NCBI GenBank assembly: GCA_050949905.1
Contig: JBMNGP010000006.1
Span: 386,912-450,911, forward strand
Direction of reading: 5' to 3'
Length of the DNA stretch: 64,000 nucleotides
From: DUML01 sp050949905
Lineage (GTDB): Bacteria; Bacillota; Desulfitobacteriia; Desulfitobacteriales; Syntrophobotulaceae
In this document: in pieces, positions 9,801-17,875 of the stretch
Layout of the letters: the number at the start of each line of letters is the position of its first letter
Position numbering within the stretch: position 1 is the stretch's first letter
The notes under the pieces: generated by a model
What the model saw: the letters and a program-made list of their open reading frames with translations, nothing else
The model's database searches: none
Told to the model about the DNA's origin: nothing
Translations under genes and position numbers: made by a program

Positions 9801-10282
9801 GTACTGAGTTCTTTTAATTTGTCCTGAAGGGGATTACCTTCCTCCAATCTTTCCGCCGCCAGTTGCAAATCTTCCGGCCTTACATTATAACGTTTAAATT
9901 CTGTGATCAAAGCTGAAACCGTGCTGACAAAACCTTGCCGCTCGGCTGAGCGGGCAAAGACCTTCAGCTCTTTTTGGGCCTTACTTAAAATCCGGTAAAT
10001 AATCATGCACTTGCCGGCAGGATGGACATGAGGATAGGTTATCCCGCCTGCTTCATTAAAAATCCGGAACGTCAGCCGCCGGAAGCTTAAGACCTCAACT
10101 TGAAGAATTCCGCCAGTCTCAAGGACTTTAATCAAATCCCTTTCCGCTTGAAAAGTAAACTGTTCGGGAACTAAGAGTACTAAGGGGTAAGCTGCCCCAC
10201 TCTCAAATCTCTCTTTTATTTCCTGCAGACAGCGATACGTCTTGCCGCTGCCTGAGCGACCGTAAATAAACCTTAAACTCAT
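6842..10282 (-). CDS. addB: ATP-dependent helicase/deoxyribonuclease subunit B (AddB)
   Basis: Partner of AddA. It carries a Walker A loop at the very N-terminus (YGRSGSGKTYRCL), an inactive-type helicase body used for Chi recognition in this family, and a C-terminal nuclease domain with RIVDYKSGS (about residue 950). The iron-sulfur staple that closes the nuclease domain is complete: one Cys in TACPFSFYV (about 787) and three in CRYCSFTAVC (about 1110). Length, 1146 residues, is typical. It is the first gene of the addBA operon. The intergenic stretch upstream holds a TATAAT at 10442-10437 on the minus strand without a convincing -35 element. Confidence 0.96.
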   Translation of the reverse strand: MSLRFIYGRSGSGKTYRCLQEIKERFESGAAYPLVLLVPEQFTFQAERDLIKVLETGGILQVEVLSFRRLTFRIFNEAGGITYPHVHPAGKCMIIYRILSKAQKELKVFARSAERQGFVSTVSALITEFKRYNVRPEDLQLAAERLEEGNPLQDKLKELSTIYARFEETIAARYRDADDDLTLAAAKFDEIGLYNGAEIWLDGFAGFTPQEYKLITKLLLKAQRVNISLCTDKLQEKGISETDVFASVKGAYARLVKIAREIGVEIEQPVFLGGNPLPRFKASAELSHLERNFYAYPYKVSVGTTEDISLLAAANIFAEIEAAARDIIRLTRDKGFRYRDIGVVARNLSAYERLLEVIFTEYEIPFFLDRKVSVSNHTLVRMILSLLDIFIDNWSYEAVFSYLKTGLTGLSWENIDRLENYVLACGIRGNRWTSEEDWRMSPDFLPDENSLAEQEKMLQEINSIRLSVTGPLKKFRQKTKGRNTALEWCTAIYDFLVECGVPARIEEFVRSFEDSGRLSLANEYSQVWNILMEVLEQTVEVMGEETIGLERIANVLKIGFAEYQIGLIPAALDEVLVGSVDRSKSHELQALYILGVNDGVFPSASLEEGILTDAERSHLHQVGLELAKDTKTQAFDEQFLVYKALTIPGKYLRLSWPIADQEGRSMRPSLIISRIKKLFPEITVQSDLNKPLTEAAKLNMELLSARTSAFREMIAAFRQKADGEALSPHWETVYHWFAAQEAWREKCRAACSAFTYKNIAQPVSRDKITALFGSPVYASVSRLEKYTACPFSFYVQYGLKAKERKIYRLSPPDIGTFLHAVIERFSRLVAEQNISWRDFDREWCETKVSEIVEEMLQKMQGSGLAASRRYTALALRLKRVVTRALWLIAEHMRRSSFEPLAYEVGFGDNDKLPAIVLELDSGEKIKLTGRIDRVDALKTEEGTYLRIVDYKSGSKDFKLQDAYYGLQIQLLTYLDALWENPGSNIAGPVLPGGVLYFKIDDPLVKLQGSEEEIEKTIMKALKMKGLLLADVKLLKAMDKTMAGSSLIIPASLTKQEEIGKASSVASLAHFKALRKYLRKLLKGLGEEIMRGKVEISPYKRKNLTSCRYCSFTAVCQFDPSLKENSYRLLPERKDEEVWKLITAEQD

Positions 10283-10564
10283 AAATGATTAACTCCAAAT
10301 CTCTTTAATAATATCTAAGAACCAATATATCTAATAATTATTAAATATCTAATAATCGCTAATCAGCTTTAAAAGCCCTGCTGCAAACTGTTCATTATTT
10401 TCTGGGGTGCGTTTTTTAGAACACTCTATTGGATTTATTATACTACAAGCCAAGGAAACTCCTTGTAAAAAAATTTAGCAAAAAAAATATTACTCCTTAA
10501 ATATTTTGTGTTATGGTATTACACGATTTAACAGCTAAGAATTAAGAATTATAAATCTTTAACA
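10283..10564. other. Gene-free stretch upstream of addB
   Basis: AT-rich spacer. It contains three copies of ATATCTAA (10311, 10327, 10345) spaced 16 and 18 bases, a perfect small palindrome CAAGGA-AAC-TCCTTG at 10451-10465, and a minus-strand TATAAT at 10442-10437 that may serve addB. No open frame or RNA gene is recognised. Confidence 0.5.
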
Positions 10565-10606
10565 AAACCCGAGAGCATATCATCATATCAAGATGCTCCC
10601 GGGTTT
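10565..10606 (-). terminator. Terminator of the lipoprotein gene at 10651
   Basis: AAACCCGAGAGCAT (10565-10578) pairs with ATGCTCCCGGGTTT (10593-10606) with a single mismatch. On the minus strand it is followed by TTTTGTT, giving a good intrinsic terminator just after the stop at 10651. Confidence 0.8.
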
Positions 10607-10650
10607 CTATTCTTCTTACGAATTCTATGACTCTTCCTAAAATAATATTC

Positions 10651-11805
10651 TTAAAACGAATCATCCAAAACTTCCGGATAAGTTAAGATCATTCTGACGA
10701 CCTTATTATCCGGCTTGATATCTTCAAGTGTCTGCCCTTCCTTAAGATCAAAATGGAAGAACAGGGCAGCAGCGCCTTCAACCTTAAAGAGTCCATAAAG
10801 TTTTCCGCCGTGAATACTCTCCGGCTCGATATATTTTGGCCGGTAAACTTCAAACACTTGCGAAGCAGGGTCTCCCATCTTAATACCTAAATTCGTCTCA
10901 GCCTGAGGAGACTCTGCATATATTTCCAGCACTTGGCCCGACTCGGCACCTATGAAAACTCTATAACCGTCATAGTCCCACTCGTATACTTGCTCAGGGA
11001 AATGACCTGCTTCCCCACTGGGCGGGGTTTCTTTATAATTATTTCCCAGAGCAGCTTTCACTTGTTCTTTAGTATCTCCTAAATGAACCCCGGAGATGCT
11101 TGGTCTAATATTCTGGACTGTTTTTTTAGTTTCTTGACCTTTTAAATCCATTTCGGTATAGGCGATATTACCTTCCTTATCCCAGGAATTAACTTTATAA
11201 AAATAATCTCTGGCTTTAAAGATATATTCGCTTTTCTCAGCACCTAATTTATACACTTCGAGATATCCCCAACTTGTGCCGTATTCATGGGATTCATTGC
11301 CATAAGCTATAGCAGTACTGTCGTGGCTCCAAACAGGGATACCTATACTTTTAGGTTTAAAGTCTAGTTCCTGCAAAGAATCGATCTTAACAATGGTATT
11401 TACCGCCCCATCTCCCAGCTTCTCACTGATGATGAAATACTTGCTGTCCGGTGACCAGCCAAAGCCGTGGGTTGTCGGTGAAACATCACGCACAAACTTG
11501 GCTTCTTTCTGGCCGACTGTCCAGAGATAAGCTTCATCCATGCCCTGCTTTGCGGGCTGGCCTTGCTGGATATAGATGACCATCTTCTCATCCGGTGACC
11601 AAGTAATTTTAAAGACATCGTCCTTTTGAGCTAAGAGCGACTCGATTTCTTCTTTCGTTAAGCCTTGTTCAGACCGGCCGTTTGTTTGTCCGCCGTCTTG
11701 TTGGCCGTCCGGCGTGGTAGGGGGGGCTTGGCAGCCTGCTATAAGGACAAACAAGCTCATTACCAATGCTGCTACAAAGATTTTCCGTATTACTTTCTTT
11801 TCCAT
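10651..11805 (-). CDS. Lipoprotein with WD40/TolB-like repeats and a DUF4309-like domain
   Basis: Surface lipoprotein of 384 residues. The signal sequence ends in the lipobox LIAGC (Cys about residue 25), followed by a hydrophilic linker rich in Gln and Gly. Residues about 60-230 contain beta-propeller-like repeats with the recurring words ITWSPDEKMVIY, FGWSPDSKYFII and PVWSHDSTAIAY, similar to TolB/PD40 blades. Residues about 235-380 start with ISGVHLGDTKEQVKAALG and contain the related LGIKMGDPASQVFEVY, resembling the tandem DUF4309 fold. Function is not known. It lies just downstream of the ECF/LolA-like gene pair on the same strand with 105 bases between them, so it may belong to that regulon, but a separate promoter is equally possible. 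Confidence 0.75.
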   Translation of the reverse strand: MEKKVIRKIFVAALVMSLFVLIAGCQAPPTTPDGQQDGGQTNGRSEQGLTKEEIESLLAQKDDVFKITWSPDEKMVIYIQQGQPAKQGMDEAYLWTVGQKEAKFVRDVSPTTHGFGWSPDSKYFIISEKLGDGAVNTIVKIDSLQELDFKPKSIGIPVWSHDSTAIAYGNESHEYGTSWGYLEVYKLGAEKSEYIFKARDYFYKVNSWDKEGNIAYTEMDLKGQETKKTVQNIRPSISGVHLGDTKEQVKAALGNNYKETPPSGEAGHFPEQVYEWDYDGYRVFIGAESGQVLEIYAESPQAETNLGIKMGDPASQVFEVYRPKYIEPESIHGGKLYGLFKVEGAAALFFHFDLKEGQTLEDIKPDNKVVRMILTYPEVLDDSF

Positions 11806-11910
11806 ATTGTCTCTCCTTGATTTTTCTTCAAAGGCTAAAATTACTTTTACCCTCTTTGGGGGGTACTCATGTTTGTACTCGGCTTGAGTTAACTGGAAGG
11901 ACCTAACGGC

Positions 11911-13479
11911 TTAACGTGGGTCATAACCGACAACCGACCAAATCCCTGATTCATCCTGGCGGGCAAGACGCTTTAGATAAACTTTGCTAGCCGGGCCGCT
12001 TAAGACCTCTACAATCACTTCTCTACCGGTATTCTTGCCAATTTTAAAGTCTGCATACGGTATTTCCGGTTCACCGACAATTCCCTCCGGGGTGACCAGG
12101 AGATTGACGAAGGTCAGTGCTACGGATAGGGGATCTAACTGCCAGGGAGTGTGCCCCCCGTCAACTTGTTTTTGGTCATTGGTGACTATTTCCATATCTA
12201 CAGGTACTTTCACTACCGCCTGGGAAGTGAGATCCGTATTTTGATCCGGCAGAGTCAGGTTAGGGGCAATTTGCTGGGCTAACTGCAAATTCCGCGGTCC
12301 TTCAACCATAATTTCCAAACCCTCTTGCTGCCAGCGGAGCCGGTCGCGGATTACCTCCACAGGCTCACCGTTATTATCCCCCCAGGACCCGTATCCTGCA
12401 GGCTCAAAAGGCTCCGTTGGAAGTGTTTGCACTATGGAAGTCTCGCCATAATCCAAAACAACACGTTTGGCAAAAGCGTAAATGCGGTTGGGAACCTCTT
12501 GAGGAAGGAGAGGGGTTATACCGCTGATATTCACGGCTTCATCTATAGTATTGACCAATTGGCCGGGGTTTTCTTCAATTACCTTAAATCCTTCCGGAGT
12601 TTCGAAGCTAAAAATCCGGGGATCAATCTTAGCATTGGCTTCAAAGGAAACAAAAGTATAAGTGGTTTGCAGGGCGTTTTGGACCGCAGTCTGCAGTTGT
12701 AAAGGCAGATTTGTTTCCGTATCGACCCAAAGGTGATAGGGATCTCCTCCAGGCGGAGAGATTTTAAGCTTTAAGGCTTCCCTTCCGGCAATCTGTTCCT
12801 GACCGGCAATAGTATGCGGATACTGCTTGGCCCGCACAGCTTCCTCCCGCAAATCAAAACCCTTTTTCGTATAGTCCGGTACCAAGGGGAGAATAGCTAC
12901 TTCCTTGTCTTTTTCTCTAACCTGCCATTTCTGCTCATTATTATTGACGGTTAAGCTTTCCTCCTTCTGACGCAAGGCATATTTGTCCCCTTCGTACCAA
13001 ATCTCTACTTGCCGGATCAACCACTTCTCCCCTTGAGTATTTTCCGTGGTTATTTCCATTATTCCGTGGTAGCTGGAAAGCTCCTGCACCGCCTTCTCCA
13101 TAGCCAGGACAATATCCCCTTTAAAAAGGCTGTTCCCGAAAGTAAACGCCAGGACTAAGAGTATTCCGGCGGCAAGAACGCCGATTCTAAACGAATTCCT
13201 CTTTTGTTTGGCTCTTTTGCCGGTTGGTACAGCTGTTAACACTTGGTTGAGCTTGGCTTCAAAGCCGGGACTTGGCTCAGCCTGCGGCCGCAGGGCTCGC
13301 AAAAGCCTTACTGTTGCCGCCTGTTCCACAGCCTCATAGTCCATATCCGGCCCAGCTCCTCGGGTTCTCTCTTTTTCCAAGGCCTTGTAAGGATCACGCT
13401 CTTGATTAAAGAGATCTATCATTTGATCAAGCCTTTCTTCGGCAGCTTGTCTTTTTAATTCTTCAGGAGAAAGTTTCAT
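11911..13479 (-). CDS. LolA/RseB-like sigma-factor regulatory protein
   Basis: Likely the cognate regulator of the ECF sigma factor encoded just upstream; its ATG overlaps the sigma stop as ATGA. Residues 1-95 are cytoplasmic and charged, without a Cys-based zinc finger. One membrane span follows (about 100-118, VLAAGILLVLAFTFG). The remaining 400 residues are extracytoplasmic: first a LolA/MucB-like half (HGIMEITTENTQGEKW, then WVDTETNLPLQLQT, DPRIFSFETPEGFKV), then a DUF4367-like part (LRWQQEGLEIMVEG), then a C-terminal segment of unknown type. Such proteins hold an ECF factor inactive and sense envelope state. The related fused protein at 56415-58157 lacks the membrane span. Confidence 0.75.
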   Translation of the reverse strand: MKLSPEELKRQAAEERLDQMIDLFNQERDPYKALEKERTRGAGPDMDYEAVEQAATVRLLRALRPQAEPSPGFEAKLNQVLTAVPTGKRAKQKRNSFRIGVLAAGILLVLAFTFGNSLFKGDIVLAMEKAVQELSSYHGIMEITTENTQGEKWLIRQVEIWYEGDKYALRQKEESLTVNNNEQKWQVREKDKEVAILPLVPDYTKKGFDLREEAVRAKQYPHTIAGQEQIAGREALKLKISPPGGDPYHLWVDTETNLPLQLQTAVQNALQTTYTFVSFEANAKIDPRIFSFETPEGFKVIEENPGQLVNTIDEAVNISGITPLLPQEVPNRIYAFAKRVVLDYGETSIVQTLPTEPFEPAGYGSWGDNNGEPVEVIRDRLRWQQEGLEIMVEGPRNLQLAQQIAPNLTLPDQNTDLTSQAVVKVPVDMEIVTNDQKQVDGGHTPWQLDPLSVALTFVNLLVTPEGIVGEPEIPYADFKIGKNTGREVIVEVLSGPASKVYLKRLARQDESGIWSVVGYDPR

Positions 13480-14072
13480 CTCTCGTTTACCTCCTTAAAG
13501 TTTTCCCGCAAGAGAATTCGTAAATTTTGAATGGCCCGGTACTGCAAGCCGCGGACGGCAGCTTCGCTTTTCGCCATCTTGCGGGCTGTTTCAGCCCGCG
13601 AATACCCTTCGATAATTCGTAATCTTAAAACCGTCTGCTGTTCCTCAGTTAATTTTTGCAATGTGTCTTCCACCAGTGTATTATCGCATAAGTTAATGAA
13701 CTCTCTATCCTCAACCAATAAAGCCTCCTCCAGCTGAACCTGAATTCCCCGTGTTTTGCGCCGGCGCCAGCGGTCACGGATAAGATTCAAAGCTGTTGTC
13801 TTAAGATAATTCAGGGAAGGAAACTCCCGGGTTAAACTTAGGGCTGAAGATTGCTGTTCTCCCCAACAGCAGTTGGCTAAAACCTTCGTATAAGTTTCCT
13901 GAGTTATATCTTCGGCTTCCTCCTGATTACGAACCCTGGAATAGCTATAACGGTAAACTTCCGGCCAGGTCTCGGCACACCACTGCCGAAGGTTTTCCGC
14001 TTCCAGCGGCTGCTGATTTTTCTTTGGCTGTGTATCATTCTTCATGCTTAAGGGCTCTTTGCAATTGCTCAC
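13476..14072 (-). CDS. ECF RNA polymerase sigma factor
   Basis: Group 4 sigma factor of 198 residues directing RNA polymerase to a stress regulon. Region 2 includes WPEVYRYSYSRVRNQEEAED and ITQETYTKVL. Region 4 includes LTEEQQTVLRLRIIEGYS and the helix-turn-helix RAETARKMAKSEAAVRGL. The frame opens at 14108, but the GTG at 14072 has GGGAGG eight bases upstream and is the best start. Its stop overlaps the ATG of the LolA-like regulator, so the pair is translationally coupled. No autoregulatory promoter could be identified by eye in the 160 bases upstream. Confidence 0.88.
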   Translation of the reverse strand: MSNCKEPLSMKNDTQPKKNQQPLEAENLRQWCAETWPEVYRYSYSRVRNQEEAEDITQETYTKVLANCCWGEQQSSALSLTREFPSLNYLKTTALNLIRDRWRRRKTRGIQVQLEEALLVEDREFINLCDNTLVEDTLQKLTEEQQTVLRLRIIEGYSRAETARKMAKSEAAVRGLQYRAIQNLRILLRENFKEVNER

Positions 14073-14235
14073 TATTTTTCCCTCCCACCTAATAAGACGC
14101 AGGACCAAGGAAAAATGTCACGGAAAAACACCTGGTCAAATATAGTAAAATTGCTGGTTTAGGCCAAGACTTACCTACCCGCTTTACCCTGATCCAAATC
14201 CTGAAAAAATTAAGACGCAAGACGAGATTTAAGAA

Positions 14236-14276
14236 GAACCACTGGAAAAGAGAAAATCTCTTTCTACCAGTGGTTC
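14236..14276 (-). terminator. Terminator of degV, probably bidirectional
   Basis: GAACCACTGG (14236-14245) pairs with CCAGTGGTTC (14267-14276), and an inner AAAGAGA/TCTCTTT stem extends it. On the minus strand TTCTTCTT follows; on the plus strand CCTTTTTT follows. Confidence 0.85.
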
Positions 14277-14307
14277 CTTTTTTGATCTAATGTTAGATAA
14301 TTATAAG

Positions 14308-15135
14308 CTAAAACGCAACAATAAGTCCCGCTTTACCGGCATATGTAGAGATAGTGGCACCCATTTCATGAATCAGGACATCCTGGGGATGATAACGAGC
14401 CTTAATTGCTTCCGCCAAACTCTGGGCATCTTCTAAATTATCAACATGAGTAATTCCAATAACTCTATCGGAGAAATCAGCACAGCGTTCCCCTAATAGC
14501 TCAACAGATCTTTGCAGGGATTTATTTTTGCCCCGCACTTTCTCTAGAATCTCAACGCTTCCCTGGACATTGTGCAGGATTACCTTAATGTTTAATAATT
14601 TAGCCAAGGAACCCTGGAAACGGCTTAAGCGGCCGCCTTTAACAATATTCTCCAAGGTATCCAGAAGAATAACGAATTTCATTTCTTCCCGCATTTTTTG
14701 AAGAAATTCAAGAATTTTTTCCAGAGATAAGCCGGCATTAATCAATTCCGCAGCCTTAATGACCTGCAATCCCTGGCCAATAGAAGCAGCCAAGGTGTCA
14801 AATACAGTCACATTGGAATTGCCGGCAATTTCCTTGCCTAAAAGAGCTGAGCTAAAAGAACCGCTTAGCCTAGACGAAATCGTTAAACACAAAACTTTAC
14901 CTTTTCCAGTTAATTCTTTAAAAACATCGGCAAATTGAGCCGGCGTAGGCTGAGAGGTTTGGGGCAACTGAGTAGAAACAGCCATTTCCCGGTAAAATTC
15001 TTGGGGAGTAATATCCACGCCTTCCGTATACTCCTTGCCATTAACTCTTATGGACAAAGGTACAACCCGAATATTGTACTGCTTAAGCAAGTGAGCAGGC
15101 AGATCAACACAACTATCCGTGACAACGTGAATCAT
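14308..15135 (-). CDS. DegV family fatty-acid-binding protein
   Basis: A 275-residue DegV/FakB-type protein. Members bind a fatty acid in a deep pocket and, in Gram-positives, present it to a fatty acid kinase for phospholipid synthesis. The N-terminal VTDSCVDLPAHLLKQY, the VPLSIRVNGKEYTEGVDIT segment, the SQPTPAQF loop and the KGGRLSRFQG motif are all typical, and length is normal. An AAAGGAG site precedes the ATG by about eight bases. It is a single-gene unit with its own terminator. No fakA-like kinase gene is present in the window. Confidence 0.93.
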   Translation of the reverse strand: MIHVVTDSCVDLPAHLLKQYNIRVVPLSIRVNGKEYTEGVDITPQEFYREMAVSTQLPQTSQPTPAQFADVFKELTGKGKVLCLTISSRLSGSFSSALLGKEIAGNSNVTVFDTLAASIGQGLQVIKAAELINAGLSLEKILEFLQKMREEMKFVILLDTLENIVKGGRLSRFQGSLAKLLNIKVILHNVQGSVEILEKVRGKNKSLQRSVELLGERCADFSDRVIGITHVDNLEDAQSLAEAIKARYHPQDVLIHEMGATISTYAGKAGLIVAF

Positions 15136-15307
15136 AATTGTTTTCTCCTTTAATATATTAGAATAAGTATTTACATTTTTTTACTGTCATATATATAGTA
15201 CCTAATAATTCAACTTAATTTCATTAATTTCATTAAAATCTTTTATTTTTATATTTCTACAAGTGAGAAAAATTTCCTTCCGAATTCCACCAGAATTATT
15301 CTCAACA

Positions 15308-15347
15308 CAAAAAAAATTGGCCGATCCAAATTCTGGGGTTTCGGCCA
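15308..15347 (-). terminator. Terminator of hsp20
   Basis: TGGCCGA (15318-15324) pairs with TCGGCCA (15341-15347). On the minus strand the stem is followed by a run of T residues (complement of 15309-15316). Confidence 0.85.
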
Positions 15348-15399
15348 GCCATTTATATCTTACCAGAGATACTGTTAGTTAGTACGTTTATTATAACCT

Positions 15400-15846
15400 T
15401 TACTGAATATCAATTTTCTTATATTTGGGCACATTAGCTTCTTTCTTAGGCAAGGTTATGGTCAGAATACCGTTTTCGAATTTGGCGCTTGCCTTATCCG
15501 GAAGAATATTATCTACACTGAAGGAGCGGCTCATGGAAGCGGAACGCCTTTCTCGGCGAAGATAATTTTCCCGCTCGTCGTTTATTTCCTCTTTTCTATC
15601 CACGGAGATAGTAAGCCTGCTCTCGTCAATTTCCAAGTTTATTTCATCTTTTCTAGCGCCCGGGATTTCAGCTTCAAGCACATATTCTTTTTCGTTTTCT
15701 TTAATATCGACTTTCATCTGACCACTGGCAGTAAAGTAGAACGGAAACATGGAATCATTAAAAAAACTCTCAAAGATGCTGTCCATGTCCCAAAAGTCTC
15801 TCCTTCTACCCAAACTTCTGTTTCTAAAAGGAACCAAATTAAACAC
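15400..15846 (-). CDS. Small heat shock protein, Hsp20/alpha-crystallin family
   Basis: ATP-independent holdase of 148 residues that keeps unfolding proteins soluble. The alpha-crystallin domain runs from about residue 45 to the end (VDIKENEKEYVLEAEIPG, then SRSFSVDNILPDKASAKFEN and GILTITLPKK). The frame opens at an ATG at 15864, but the GTG at 15846 follows a GGAGGTG site by seven bases and gives the family-typical beginning MFNLVPFR, so I take it as the start. The C-terminal IXI-type tail is poorly conserved (KKIDIQ). A clear sigma-A promoter lies about 70 bases upstream. No CIRCE or HAIR element was found. Confidence 0.93.
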   Translation of the reverse strand: MFNLVPFRNRSLGRRRDFWDMDSIFESFFNDSMFPFYFTASGQMKVDIKENEKEYVLEAEIPGARKDEINLEIDESRLTISVDRKEEINDERENYLRRERRSASMSRSFSVDNILPDKASAKFENGILTITLPKKEANVPKYKKIDIQ

Positions 15847-15918
15847 AGTACAACACCTCCACAAAGATATTATTTGATCATTTTTGATCTTCTGACCTTG
15901 TTTTACCTTTGTAATAAT

Positions 15919-15947
15919 AATATACTCTTAAGGTCAGGAAATGTCAA
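15919..15947 (-). promoter_or_regulatory. Sigma-A promoter of hsp20
   Basis: On the minus strand TTGACA (15947-15942), a 17-base spacer and TATATT (15924-15919). Downstream, between promoter and gene, TTTGATCA-TTTTTGATC (around 15872-15888) forms a short direct repeat that could be a regulator site. Confidence 0.8.
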
Positions 15948-16030
15948 GATAGCCAGGGAAATTTATCAGAGAAATCTTAAAAAATTAAAAAAGCTTAAAA
16001 AATCATTCGAATCCGTACTGATATATTTAA

Positions 16031-16711
16031 TTAAACTCCGGAATTTGCTTTATTCCTGTTTCTTTCCGCAATTCTGCGGTACCATAAAGGATGGCGTTCC
16101 TTGGCATACTCTTCATAGACTGTCCCCAAGAATATCCCCCGAAGCAGCGGCCTGTTGGCCTTAACCAGGAAAGCCGCTAGATGGGCTCCTATGCCCAGAA
16201 TCAAAAGTACGGTAGCCAGATTATGAAGATGGGTTGATGCAGCTATTAAATTGTAAGGAAGAGAAGCCCCGGCAAAATTTTTAACTACTTTTACAATACC
16301 GGTTAAAATCAACAATATAACATTAGCACCAATAAAGAGGTAAGCAACTCTCTGTTCAGCCAGGTATTTCTCAGCCGGCGGTTCTTCACCGCCCGTAAAC
16401 ATTGCTTTAATAATCAAGTAAGATTCTTTTAGATCCCCTTTTTTAGGGAATAAGTCAAATTCTCGCCGCAAGGTATGATAAACAAGATGGAAGCTTACCA
16501 CAAAAATTAAGATCCCGGCGGCAAGATAATGCAAATCAAGGGTATTGAAAAAGCTTCCCAGCCATTCTCCACCGGGAAGTTTGACAATATTATAGCGTTT
16601 ATATAGAGGCAGCTGGCCCAGCCCGGAGATAATCAGGAGAATGATGGAAAGTGCGGTGCCCCAGTGAATGAAGCGGTTAACCTTACTTTGGCGAGGGACT
16701 TTTTTATTCAT
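16031..16711 (-). CDS. Cytochrome b membrane subunit, formate dehydrogenase gamma-like
   Basis: Integral membrane di-haem cytochrome b of 226 residues, like FdnI/HybB-type quinone-reactive subunits. Four to five hydrophobic segments are visible (about residues 18-35, 55-80, 118-142, 160-182). Candidate haem-ligand His residues are in RFIHWGTALS, DLHYLAAG, SFHLVYH and STHLHNLA. It overlaps the 3' end of the ferredoxin gene by eight bases and has its own GGGGAG site, so the two are co-translated. No catalytic molybdopterin or hydrogenase subunit is encoded next to the pair. Electrons may thus pass between the quinone pool and an external partner encoded elsewhere; this is inference. Confidence 0.82.
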   Translation of the reverse strand: MNKKVPRQSKVNRFIHWGTALSIILLIISGLGQLPLYKRYNIVKLPGGEWLGSFFNTLDLHYLAAGILIFVVSFHLVYHTLRREFDLFPKKGDLKESYLIIKAMFTGGEEPPAEKYLAEQRVAYLFIGANVILLILTGIVKVVKNFAGASLPYNLIAASTHLHNLATVLLILGIGAHLAAFLVKANRPLLRGIFLGTVYEEYAKERHPLWYRRIAERNRNKANSGV

Positions 16712-17714
16712 CTGCTTTCTCCCCTTTCATAGTCTTGTACGCAGTAAAAGCCGCTAAGGCAGCTCCGGCAACAGGTGCGGTCAAAGCCCCTATGGCCATG
16801 CCTTTCTCCGTTTCCAGGTAGTTTTCAACCTTCTCCGGCAGCAAAGGCCTTCCGGGACGCTTGTCGCCTTTAGCCTGTTTAGCCTCGGCAATAGCCTTGC
16901 TAATTTTAGCAAAGGAAACCTTGGAAATATAGAAAGTAGAAGTTCCGCCATTTTGAGTGTCTCCATAGATATAACCACCGATTTCCTCCGCCCGCTTCCT
17001 GGCATAATTCTTCATTTCTTCTTTAGGTCCGGTAAGAATAGCACCCTTAGGACAAGCTGTCTCACAGCGGGGTTTTTCACCTTGGGCCAAAAGATCCCGG
17101 CAGTTATCGCATTTATACATTACCCCGCCGCCGGCCAAAGTAGGAGCAATATTAAGGTATAAGCCTACTCCGGCCTGGCGCTGCGGAATACCCCAGGGAC
17201 ATACATCCCGGCATTTGGCTCCTCCTAAACAAATTTGATCATTAATCGCCACCGCTCCCCTCTCATCTTTACTGATAGCACTAAAAGGACAGAGCTTTTG
17301 GCAGGTAGGATTGTCACAATGCATACAGCGGCGCAAGATATAAACGTCTTCGAGCTTGCCGTTTTCTTCAACTTGGACATGCTCAACAAAACTCCAGTTA
17401 TATGGTGTTAAGCGATTTGTTAGCTCCCGCTCCTTAGACCAGTCCTCAAATTTGTCTTGCGGCCAGTAAGGCTTAATAGGTTGAACAGGTTCGGGAAAAT
17501 TTGCTTCATTCTTTTGCCGGCAAGAGCTGACACAAAGAGGAGTATCCAGGCTGTGGCAGCCGTCGCATTTGGTCAGATCAATTACTGTACCTACCTCTTG
17601 TGAATCCGTCAAACCATAAAGAGGTTTATTAAGACCTGATGCCGCCAAAAAGCTTAAAACTCCGGCCGCCGCCGACCGTTTAAAGAAAGTTCGCCGAGTT
17701 ATTCTAGCGGACAA
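16704..17714 (-). CDS. Tat-exported 4Fe-4S ferredoxin subunit with C-terminal anchor
   Basis: Extracytoplasmic iron-sulfur electron-transfer subunit of the HybA/FdnH type, 336 residues. The signal carries the twin-arginine motif ITRRTFFKRSAAAG. Cys groups follow in CDGCHSLDTPLCVSSC, CMHCDNPTCQKLCP, CLGGAKCRDVCPWG and CDNCRDLL-CETACPKG, enough for four clusters. A C-terminal hydrophobic stretch (about residues 300-325, AIGALTAPVAGAALAAFTAY) is the anchor. The frame opens with ATG at 17729, but that ATG lies inside the GGAGGTG ribosome site; the TTG at 17714, six bases after it, is the better start. It heads a two-gene operon with the cytochrome b gene. Confidence 0.87.
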   Translation of the reverse strand: MSARITRRTFFKRSAAAGVLSFLAASGLNKPLYGLTDSQEVGTVIDLTKCDGCHSLDTPLCVSSCRQKNEANFPEPVQPIKPYWPQDKFEDWSKERELTNRLTPYNWSFVEHVQVEENGKLEDVYILRRCMHCDNPTCQKLCPFSAISKDERGAVAINDQICLGGAKCRDVCPWGIPQRQAGVGLYLNIAPTLAGGGVMYKCDNCRDLLAQGEKPRCETACPKGAILTGPKEEMKNYARKRAEEIGGYIYGDTQNGGTSTFYISKVSFAKISKAIAEAKQAKGDKRPGRPLLPEKVENYLETEKGMAIGALTAPVAGAALAAFTAYKTMKGEKADE

Positions 17715-17774
17715 GAAGAACACCTCCATATTTCACTTCTTAAAAAGGGGTGCTGGCAATAACCCCTAGTACCT

Positions 17775-17791
17775 ATACCCCCTATCGGTAT
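17775..17791. promoter_or_regulatory. CsoR/CstR-like operator candidate
   Basis: Inverted repeat ATACC-N7-GGTAT inside a C-rich run (ATACCCCCTATCGGTAT). It covers about +1 to +17 of the promoter next to it, where a repressor would block initiation. The shape resembles sites of CsoR-family copper or persulfide sensors. No csoR-like gene is in the window. Confidence 0.4.
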
Positions 17792-17797
17792 GTATAC

Positions 17798-17826
17798 ATT
17801 ATAGCTGTCCCCCCTTGGTATTTCAA
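17798..17826 (-). promoter_or_regulatory. Sigma-A promoter of the ferredoxin/cytochrome b operon
   Basis: On the minus strand TTGAAA (17826-17821), a 17-base spacer and a perfect TATAAT (17803-17798). The spacer contains a run of six G residues. Confidence 0.82.
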
Positions 17827-17875
17827 GGATATCTTTCAGTAATTACAAAAGAAATAATTCTCATGGCGAGTATAG

